64,000 bases of DNA from Hirsutella rhossiliensis (lineage: Eukaryota; Ascomycota; Sordariomycetes; Hypocreales; Ophiocordycipitaceae). The notes under the pieces are model-generated. The model was not told the origin of the DNA, ran no database searches, and worked only from the letters and a program-made list of their open reading frames with translations. Shown piece after piece: positions 57,179-64,000 of this stretch. The position numbers were made by a program, and so were the translations under genes. Each line of letters opens with the position of its first letter. Positions within the stretch are counted from its first letter, which is position 1. The stretch lies in the NCBI RefSeq assembly GCF_020360975.1, contig NW_025408675.1, forward strand, positions 2,666,001 to 2,730,000, written 5' to 3'.

Positions 57179-58429
57179 GCCGCCACCCGCTTGCAGCTAT
57201 ACAATACTGTTGCAATACGTGGCTAACGCCTTGGAAGGAGAAGTTTGTATCTTGTTTCGTTAATCAATATCGCCACTTCGGGCGTACAACGACCTCGATC
57301 GTCGAGGGACTTCACTCTCATATGAAGAAGTTCCTTTGGTCCTGTACGGGCGATTTGACGACCGTTTTCCAACGATTCGAACGCTTCTGGGGCCATCAGG
57401 CTGCTCAGATCACAGCGATAGAGAATCGAAACCTCCACAAGATATCAACGTTCTCCCTACAGGCGCCGTATATGCCGATCCGCGAGCGAGTATCGTCATA
57501 TGCGTTAAAGCTACTAATAGATGAGCATCGCAAGATCCTCTAGACCCCGAAGTCAACGGGCCAAACCGCCGCCAGGTCAATGTCCTTGTAATTGGGCTAC
57601 TAGTCGAGGGCTACCGTGCTGCCATCGAATCTTCGAGTCTATCAACACCAATACCTCCCTTACACTCGACGACTTCGACCCATTTTGGTATATTCCGATC
57701 GATACAAGCGCTCAGGGCACAAGCCCTACTCGGGCACCATACGAGCCACAAGTTATCAGGGCTAAGGGCCGCCCCAAGGGCTCACTCAACCTCGAAGAGT
57801 CACGGCGGTCAAGATCAACGCGGCGGGATCCGTCACATCACGAGATCGCTGAACGGCATGAGCGGGCTGAGGCTATACGACTGCCTCCTCCTCAACGGCA
57901 CCAGCGGCGATGACGGGTACGGTAACGGCCGCGATGACTTCAACGGAACGAGGGCTGCGGCACATCGAGGAAAACGGCGATACGTACGAGGCAGGCACAC
58001 GGATGCAACGGGCGTATCAACAAGCCGGGCGTCAAACGCCAGTCTCTGATGATGACGATCAGCCGGTACGGCGGGAGACCCAAGACTGCATCTTCGTCGC
58101 CGGCCTCACGGACGATGCCGCCCTTGAGGATGTATGGGATCAATTGGAATCACAGTTAGATGAAGCGGATCAGGCACGTAGTGCACTCGAAGAAGGAGGC
58201 CTGTTGTAAACACCAAAGAATAGTCTCATCAGCATAGAAAGCGCAGTACGAATAGCTTCAATTTTGGGTGCCTTATCGTTGAAGGAGAACTGTTACTACC
58301 TGGCTCTACTTATCGTAGAGAATGTGTGCATACAAATTGGCGGTATCGGCCCTCTTCGGCCGTCAGCCACAGTTAATCCACTTTTTGGGTGTACAGTTAA
58401 TGAAAGTGGGTGGATAGATAACTTGGGCC

Positions 58430-58437
58430 CATTATTA
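58430..58437. repeat. Target-site duplication of the MULE, right copy
   Basis: CATTATTA, identical to 54318-54325; the APH reading frame continues directly after it. Confidence 0.9.
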
Positions 58438-59585
58438 TGCAATTCGTTGAAGGAATCTGTCTCGATGATCTACTTCTGGAAGACGATGAAGAGTGGGCCT
58501 TGAAGAAGGATTGTCCGGTTGACACCATCAAAACAGTTTACAGACAGATCGCAAACATCTACCTCCAGCTATTCCAGCATAGCTTTTCAAAGATTGGGAG
58601 CTTGTCTGTGGCGCAAGACGCCGGTGCCGCTCCTCATTGGCGCGTGACTTCCGGTCCATTGACGTTCAAAATGAACGAGGTGGAGCGGATGGGAGGTGTC
58701 CAGGTCGGATGTTTGTCACTAAACCTGCTGGCCCGCCCTTGGCTAACAACATGCATTTGCAGCCTCGGACGGGCCTTTTGACCTGGCAGTTGATTACTTC
58801 CAAGCGCTGGCGGATCAGAGTTTGAGCCATCTTCTTAATAACCACCGTGCTAGTCGAGACGAGCAAGAACTCCTAGATGACCACAAGTCGATTTGTGTGC
58901 TTCGATCTCTCGCGGAGCACTTCAGTCCAAACGGCAGTATTGACAGCGAGCACAAGCTATTTTGCGATGATCTCCGGTTCGGAAACATTCTCGTCGACGA
59001 GTCGTACAGGATCGTAGCCGTGCTCGACTGGGAATTTTGCTATGTCGCCCCTCGAAGTTTCCTCTGCTCTCCACCATCTTGGCTGATTGGAACTGAACCG
59101 TTTGAGTGGAAGGACACCGATGTCTCATTCTACAAGGACCAACTCAGCTTGTTTCTTGAACTGTTGGAAGAAGAAGAGGAAAGATGTCAGGCTGACCATG
59201 CACTCTCTCGTCTTATGCGACAGTCCATGCGAGATGGGGCTTTCTGGTATAACTTGGCCACCAGGGAGAGCTTTCCCTTGTCGGACATCATGTCCCATTG
59301 TCAGGACATCGAGGCCTTCCAGACGTCTGCCCTGTCGAAGAACCTGGCATGTCGGCAGAAGGACTGCCTGGACAAAACACAGGCGCCACAGAGATGGAAG
59401 CAAAGGGATTTCATGCGTCTGCCTCCGTTCCTCTCAACTCTATGGCAGGCTTTACGACCATCCCTGCCCTCCTTTATTAACCGTCTGGCTGATTGGCTAA
59501 ACCGTCGTGGTCGTGAGGAGGACGTCTACGCCAGTCAAGCCTCAGGCGGGCAGTAATAAACTCCGTACGAGATTCTATTACTACG

Positions 59586-59680
59586 AAGCTGGTAAAATAC
59601 CGTTACACCAGGCAAAATAGGGGCACCCCCAGTGGAGGTGTTATTAACGCATTGTTGAATAATATTCAGTCAAGCCTTTA
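59586..59680 (-). repeat. Dispersed repeat copy 3, right flank of the APH locus (inverted)
   Basis: The reverse complement reads AAAGGCTTGACTG, GCGTTAATAACACCTCCACT, GGGGGTGCCCCTATTTTGCCTG and TACCAGCTT. It is in inverted orientation to copy 2. It begins 30 bp after the APH stop codon. Confidence 0.85.
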
Positions 59681-61665
59681 TAGGTTCGACACAAGAGATT
59701 CACGTTCACCAGGTACACTTAGTGTCTGAAATAACACCAAGGCTTCAATTGTTGCGGCATTTGGGGAGAAGGGCAGCGACATCTAACAAGTCGCCATGTA
59801 ACAGCCGTATATGATGTTGTCAGCTGCCACCAGCATCTCCATGGTATATAGGATCCACGTGCAGTACACTTGCTGGAGTGTACACTTCACTTTTGGCTAC
59901 ACGCCATAGTGGTTTTCCAACAGTTGTGCTATACAAAGGCCCAAGAAGTTTAATTACATTGTTCCATGTACCTCGAATAAGTCGCATTCTTACTACTCGC
60001 AAGAGTTGGGAGCCTAACCACCTGTGTGGCATTATTTTATCAGGGGCTTTTGGAACCATCTCTGTTAGAGTGACGCCCTTCAAATCAAACACGTCAAGAC
60101 CTACAGCAATTCTCGATCAAATCCCTTGCTGGCGCTTCTCTTTCGAAGCCCGCCCTTTCTTTATCACATTCTGAGATCGTGGTCGTCATTTCGAATAGCG
60201 TTGTCAAGAGGATCAGTGTCCTTTTTCTGCCGCTTCGAGCCAGAGTTGGGTTTGTTTCCCCCACCATATCCAGAAGTAGAGGATGACGACGGTTCAGCCA
60301 TTGTCTAGGAAAGGAATCCAGCAAAGGTTCAAGTGTGAATGATGGTTCAAGATTTTCTGGAGACCCTGCGGGGGAACAGGTCCTTATAGCGTCACTTCTG
60401 GGTTGGTTGGTTCGTTGCTGGCCCCCATGTGAAAAGTTGTCACATGTCATCTAAACCCCCAATACTCCCTGCTGCCCGGAGCATCCAGACTCTGCAAGTT
60501 TCTCTCTTCCCGCCCCCTCTTTTAGTTTCCTCAACTTCTCATCTTCCCCCCTCTCCCCTGATATGGATTTCCAAGGTTCCCCTCCTCCCCTGCAGGAGCG
60601 CCGCATGTTGCTCACCCTTGTATGGCATACCAAGTTTGTCGCAAGACTGCAGCCTGAAGTCAACAATCTCAGACCTCAAGGCGACAGCTCCGCAGACGCA
60701 CATAAAGGCGGAGCCTGGTCCAGAAGGCCCCCAAAAGATCCATGCATCGTGGGCAAGCCGACCGGGCCTGGAGGCTCAGGAGCGGGAAGGCTGTCTCCGC
60801 CCACACCGTAGCTGCGCAGAGTGATGGAATATTTGACTTGAAGCCCGGAGAATTTGTAGTTTTCGATGGCTTGGGACACAACAAATGACGTAAATAACGG
60901 AACTGTTGTAAAAATAAATCCTGCAATTCGGTGAAGGGCTGTTTCCCTTCTATGGACCGAGCAGCTCCCGTACTCGCGGCATCGCTATATAGAGCCCACC
61001 CAGTAGGCTTAAGATCTCGAATAAAGCTGTGATAGGATAATGCGGCGCTCCAGCTCCCCTTGCCGTGACTAGCAAGCCCGCTAGTACGAGCAACTCCCTA
61101 TAGGCGTTTTCGAGGCCATTGCACGCAGGGGTGCTTGACAAATAAATAGCCGGCTCCAGAGTCTCGGGGCTCATGGCCGCGATCCATAGTAGCAACATGA
61201 GCTGCTTGTCCGCAATGGCTGTCACGGAGGGATTAGGTGTACAAGCTTGGTCTGCCGAGCCAGAGCATGGATCTGTGCCAGGAGTTCTTTTGGCGGGGTT
61301 GTTTCGGGCGATCCGACGGTCTTCGGACAACGGACATACGGCGGCCTCGGACAATAGATGGTCTCGGGCGATGGACCGTCTTATATCTTGTCGTCGGCGA
61401 CTCTCCACCTCCATCCCCCCCTTTCCCTTTTTATACTCGCCTTCCGTTGCGTATTTTTGGGTCTTCAATACATCGCAGTTGAGCCATCGCTTTGCCATCC
61501 CCTGTCGGAAAAGAATTCAACGACCGGGCTGTCAAAGAGTCATTGAGACTGCTGAAGAAACAGCGCGAATTGGCCCGACTCAATTTCGCCATTTCATCCC
61601 ACGCGACAACATCTCTATCATACTGTCTCTCTTCAGCCCAGCGGCAACTTTGATAGAATTTTGTT
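59681..61665. other. Intergenic region left of the monooxygenase gene
   Basis: About 2 kb. A minus-strand open stretch at about 60110-59820 (DLKGVTLTEMVPKAPDKIMP, LLRVVRMRLIRGTWNNVIKL) has no ATG near its start and looks coding-like but unassigned, possibly a relic. A 182-codon minus-strand frame (61498-60950) is listed separately. CT-rich leader sequence precedes the monooxygenase. Confidence 0.45.
60950..61498 (-). CDS. Hypothetical protein, weakly supported
   Basis: A 182-residue frame from ATG 61498 (MAKRWLNCDVLKTQKYATEG). The N-terminal half is basic and charged. The C-terminal half has hydrophobic stretches (KQLMLLLWIAAMSPETL, ELLVLAGLLVTARGAG, FEILSLLGGLYIAM) that could be membrane helices. 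No family is recognised. It would share a promoter with the monooxygenase, divergently. It may be chance. Confidence 0.25.
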   Translation of the reverse strand: MAKRWLNCDVLKTQKYATEGEYKKGKGGMEVESRRRQDIRRSIARDHLLSEAAVCPLSEDRRIARNNPAKRTPGTDPCSGSADQACTPNPSVTAIADKQLMLLLWIAAMSPETLEPAIYLSSTPACNGLENAYRELLVLAGLLVTARGAGAPHYPITALFEILSLLGGLYIAMPRVRELLGP

Positions 61666-63108
61666 ATGTCAAGTTCCTTTCCACATCTCCGAAACCACCG
61701 GATCAACATACACATGAATCTACAAACCCTCCTTCTCCGTCAGCGTGCTCTGCAGCCGACCCGTCGCTTCTTCGCTGCCAGCGTGCCGCAGGACAGCGCC
61801 GGCTATAAGCGTCACCTAACCCTGCAATCTTCGGCCGCGATGCCTCTCAATATCCTCATCGTAGGCGCTGGCGTCTGCGGCCCGGCACTTGCCACCCTTC
61901 TGCAGCGCTCCAACCCCGGCCACAGCATTACAGTCGTGGAGCGTTCCTCGTCTCTGCGGGTGGCTGGGCAGCAAATCGATCTGAAGGACCAGGGCGTCCA
62001 GGTTGTGCGCAAGATGGGCCTTATGGACACCTTCAAGTCATACTGCGTCGATGAAACTGGACTCGAGATTTTGAATCCGAACGGTAAGCCGACGGCTGTC
62101 TTTGGCATCAACCCTTCGGGCCAGCGACGGCCGACTTTGACGGCCGAGTATGAGATTATGCGTGGCGATGTATTGAAAGTGCTTTACGAGGCCAGTCTTG
62201 AACAGGACTCAAAGTTGAGACGAGGGCCAGGGAAGGCGGGAAGCTTGACGTACCAATTCGACCAGACAATCTCAAAGCTCACGCAGAGCGACGATTGTGT
62301 GGAGGTCACTTTCTCGGATGGGCAGAAGAGACGATACGACCTCGTCGTCGGCGCAGATGGGCAGGGATCGCGGACCAGACGCCTCGCCTTCGGCCAGGAC
62401 ACCAGCGACGAGGCCTTCCAATCACTCGGGGTCCATGCCGCGTACTACAGCATCCCGCGGATCCCAGGCGAAGGGACGCTTGCCAGAGCATACATCGCTC
62501 CCGGACGTCGGCTGATGATTACCAGAACGAGCGGCCGCCCGGTGACGCAGGTGCTGCTCTTCACCATGAAGGACACGGAAAGAATGAAGACTTCATACAG
62601 CGGCCCGGTGGACGAGCAAAAGGCGGCATTTGCCGAGGCATTTGCAGACGCCGGGTGGCAGGCCGACCGATTTCTCAGCGGCTTGAAAGCCTGCAACGAC
62701 TTTTACGCGCACGAGGTGGGCCAGATCAAGATGAAGCAGCTGTACAGCGGCCGGGTCGTGCTCCTCGGCGACGCCGGCTACTGCCCGAGCCCCTTTACGG
62801 GAATGGGGACCACCGGCTGCCTCATCGGCGCCTACGTGCTCGCGGGGGAGTTGGCGAGACAGGGCGACGACGTGGCAATGGCGCTCAAGGCGTACGATGA
62901 GATCATGCGGCCTCCCATTGCGGAGTGCCAGAAGATGCCTGGCGCGGCGCTGGGCGCCTTCTTTCCGTCCTCGCAGCTTGGTGCTTGGGTTGTTCGCAAC
63001 GCGCTTTGGGCCATGTCCTGGATGGATCAAGTTACCTTGCGGTTGATGTCTCAAGAAAAGCATGGATGGAGACTTCCAGAGTACCCCGAGTTGAATCTAG
63101 TATCGTGA
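61666..63108 (+). CDS. FAD-dependent monooxygenase (PHBH / TetX-like)
   Basis: Class A flavoprotein hydroxylase using FAD and NAD(P)H on a small, probably aromatic or polyketide-like substrate. A single exon of 480 residues from ATG 61666. The FAD-binding GxGxxG is ILIVGAGVCGPALATLLQRS (about 63-82), followed by the ribose-binding Glu of VVERS. The DG motif is LVVGADGQGSRTRRLAFGQD (about 226-245). The GD motif is VVLLGDAGYCPSPFTGMGTT (about 363-382). The first 58 residues are extra relative to the family. They are rich in Arg, Ser and Leu (LLLRQRALQPTRRFFAAS) and resemble a mitochondrial presequence. Starts at 61714 or 61840 (MPLNILIVGAG) are alternatives. It lies convergent with a transcription-factor gene. 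Confidence 0.92.
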   Translation: MSSSFPHLRNHRINIHMNLQTLLLRQRALQPTRRFFAASVPQDSAGYKRHLTLQSSAAMPLNILIVGAGVCGPALATLLQRSNPGHSITVVERSSSLRVAGQQIDLKDQGVQVVRKMGLMDTFKSYCVDETGLEILNPNGKPTAVFGINPSGQRRPTLTAEYEIMRGDVLKVLYEASLEQDSKLRRGPGKAGSLTYQFDQTISKLTQSDDCVEVTFSDGQKRRYDLVVGADGQGSRTRRLAFGQDTSDEAFQSLGVHAAYYSIPRIPGEGTLARAYIAPGRRLMITRTSGRPVTQVLLFTMKDTERMKTSYSGPVDEQKAAFAEAFADAGWQADRFLSGLKACNDFYAHEVGQIKMKQLYSGRVVLLGDAGYCPSPFTGMGTTGCLIGAYVLAGELARQGDDVAMALKAYDEIMRPPIAECQKMPGAALGAFFPSSQLGAWVVRNALWAMSWMDQVTLRLMSQEKHGWRLPEYPELNLVS

Positions 63109-63390
63109 TAAAGTCGAGTCCGACGAACTATTCGATCAGTGCCAAGGAAAGTTATATATATGTCAAAACGGCCCCTTGGCGACATGGAACCTGGCGCACA
63201 GCAAGTGGTCAAATCATGTCTTCTTGGCTACTTGGACGAGATACATGCAACTTGAGCAAAATCAGCCAACCCGTCATGCCCAGAGGACCGGGACGAATAT
63301 AGTCCAAGGCGGGATTGCATTGTCAAATACATGGGGTTTTAGACACAAACCCGGAATCTCGCTAGTAGTCCTTTAAGCCATTCGACTGTC

Positions 63391-64000
63391 TTATGAAAAG
63401 TGCATCTCCGGAAAGAAAATATCCATATCCAAGTCCAGCCCATAGCCCTCGCTATCTTGTCCGCCATCAAGGCCAGGAGATGCGGACCGTGAATCCGGAG
63501 AGGCAGTGCCGGCCCGTGTGCGCAGCAGGTCGTGGCAAAACTCAAGGCTATCTCTTGCACTCCGTGCAATCTGCAACTCAACATCGCAGGGCGTGTCGGC
63601 TTCCATAGCCTCGACCTGGGCCATGAGCATGCTGAGGAACATGTGGCCCTTGATATTAGTCTCTCCTTGCCGGATTCGCTCCGACGACAAAGCGATCATG
63701 TCTCTCATGGCGTGTTTGAGGAAATCCCTGTACTGCGCGTTGCGGTGCAGCGTCCCGTCGCGACGCTGGGCCTCGACCTGGGTGACGAGCTCGAGGCTGA
63801 TGATGGCCGACGCGTACCGGAAGCCTTCTCGGAAAAGGCCTCCGCCGATAGCCATGAGACGAGAGAAGCCAGGGTCTGGTTCGGGAGAGATGATGGCCAG
63901 GGCCGTGTCGAGGCTGGCCTTGAGCGAGTAATGAAACAGCGGGTTTGTCCGCGCTTTGCTGGCGAATGGGCAGTGCAGAGGGATCAGGAACCGGCGCACC
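63391..64000 (-). CDS. Fungal transcription factor, C-terminal part (window-truncated)
   Basis: An open frame runs from the window edge to the stop at 63391. RRFLIPLHCPFASKARTNPL and FHYSLKASLDTALAII match the central and C-terminal region of Zn(II)2Cys6 fungal regulators (the 'fungal-specific transcription factor' domain). An acidic, Ser/Gly/Asp-rich tail ends in LDLDMDIFFPEMHFS, a likely activation segment. The zinc cluster itself would lie beyond the window. About 280 bp separate its stop from the convergent monooxygenase stop, so the two may belong to one cluster. Confidence 0.62.
   Translation of the reverse strand, partial: VRRFLIPLHCPFASKARTNPLFHYSLKASLDTALAIISPEPDPGFSRLMAIGGGLFREGFRYASAIISLELVTQVEAQRRDGTLHRNAQYRDFLKHAMRDMIALSSERIRQGETNIKGHMFLSMLMAQVEAMEADTPCDVELQIARSARDSLEFCHDLLRTRAGTASPDSRSASPGLDGGQDSEGYGLDLDMDIFFPEMHFS

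Larger units (their letters stand above)
54558..58209 (+). pseudogene. MULE transposase gene, frameshifted and split by a hAT element
   Basis: DDE transposase of the MULE/FAR1 type. It starts at ATG 54558 (MESLTKTLFPTFQAAMEAAD). The frame changes near 54652, after which the FAR1-like DNA-binding region follows (DCEFRLSL, GYWTISYLHDVHNHRL). The catalytic core follows: LVLDCTYKTNRFNMPLLNIC, VTVTDRDTALLKAL, LLCTWHINQNVVAKCKQFF. A second frame change lies near 55553 at a T-run. The hAT insertion then falls at residues QFETP|GRHP. Beyond it come SIVEGLHSHMKKFLW, a third frame change near 57540, and a SWIM-type zinc finger (CPCNWATSRGLPCCH). The tail ends at 58209. It is non-functional in this copy. 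Confidence 0.9.
54326..58429 (+). mobile_element. Mutator-like (MULE, Hop-type) DNA transposon
   Basis: 4104 bp. Terminal inverted repeats of about 65 bp: the left at 54326-54390 (GGGCCCAATTATCTA...GTGGCTG) matches the reverse complement of the right at 58364-58429 (GGCCCAAGTTATCTA...GTGGCTG), sharing ATTAACTGTACAC and AAAAAGTGGAT. An 8-bp target duplication, CATTATTA, flanks it. It carries one transposase gene on the plus strand, interrupted by a hAT element (1481 bp), so the MULE itself is about 2.6 kb. It sits in the APH kinase coding sequence. Confidence 0.92.
53938..59556 (+). pseudogene. APH-family (aminoglycoside phosphotransferase-like) kinase gene, split by a MULE
   Basis: Fungal APH/choline-kinase-like small-molecule kinase of unknown substrate. 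The left part is 53938-54325 (ATG 53938; CRVIQRFQGAFNYCFRIRFD, DEWIVRFPIPG, VAVMRFIQSNTTIPIPKLIG). The right part is 58438-58695 plus 58763-59556, with an intron GTGTCC...CTAAC...GCAG. It carries the catalytic block FCDDLRFGNILVDE and the metal-binding AVLDWEF, followed by PPSWL. Counting the duplicated 8 bp once, the exons add up to 1440 nt, an exact multiple of three, with no other stop. The allele is therefore disrupted only by the insertion; an uninterrupted allele would encode about 479 residues. The usual HGDxxPxN appears as CDDxxxxN, common in fungal members. Confidence 0.9.

Noticed and set aside
53668..59680. Reading the whole locus as a single large transposon encoding APH plus transposase
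   Set aside because: Separate TIRs and target duplications show independent nested insertions; only the outer repeat pair could define a larger unit.

Overview
The window is nuclear DNA of a filamentous ascomycete (Pezizomycotina). Codon usage is GC-rich. Introns are mostly 50-150 bp, with GT...CTAAC/CTGAC...AG signals and CT-rich leaders. The gene set fits: a HET-domain gene, a DUF3405 gene, the RNAi factor Arb1, FunK1 and fungal APH-type kinases, and a Tad-type LINE. A hypocrealean relative looks likely from overall gene style, but I do not name a genus.

Layout from left to right: the 5' part of a nitrilase/cyanide-hydratase-type gene (<365, minus) that needs a 10-nt micro-exon; an ankyrin protein (1.9-4.8 kb, minus); the spliceosomal helicase Prp22 (6.1-9.7, minus); a Pmp3/Sna-type membrane proteolipid (11.0-11.5, plus); Arb1 of the Argonaute siRNA chaperone complex (12.0-13.6, minus); inositol polyphosphate multikinase (15.9-17.1, plus); CLP1 (17.7-19.3, plus); an ENA-type Na+/K+ P-type ATPase (21.4-24.6, plus); a 25-residue metallothionein in three exons (27.55-27.82, plus); a DUF3405 membrane protein (28.6-30.7, minus); a broken FunK1 kinase (32.3-33.4, plus); a HET-domain protein (35.3-37.8, plus); a Sec14-like protein (39.2-40.7, plus); and an MDP-1-like HAD phosphatase (41.1-41.9, minus). 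A decayed Tad-like LINE follows (42.2-47.8, minus), then PAC1/NudF/LIS1 (48.9-50.4, plus) and Pom33/TMEM33 (51.6-52.8, plus).

From 53.7 to 59.7 kb lies a nested insertion. An internally deleted hAT element sits inside a MULE transposase gene. That MULE sits inside an APH-family kinase gene. The kinase gene is bracketed by inverted copies of an 75-95-bp repeat, and a third copy lies alone near 5.4 kb. Both insertions keep exact 8-bp target-site duplications, and the host reading frames rejoin across each site. The right end carries an FAD-dependent monooxygenase (61.7-63.1, plus), convergent with the C-terminal part of a probable fungal transcription factor (minus, cut by the window edge).

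Most genes are unlinked housekeeping functions: RNA processing (Prp22, Clp1), inositol phosphates, ion and metal homeostasis (ENA ATPase, metallothionein), lipid transfer, dynein regulation and the nuclear envelope. They are separated by gene-poor stretches of 1-3 kb. The left (0-6 kb) and right (42-60 kb) parts are the accessory, transposon-bearing zones. Exon boundaries were placed by hand from splice consensus, phase and family conservation. Family names come from recognition of motifs, not from database searches.
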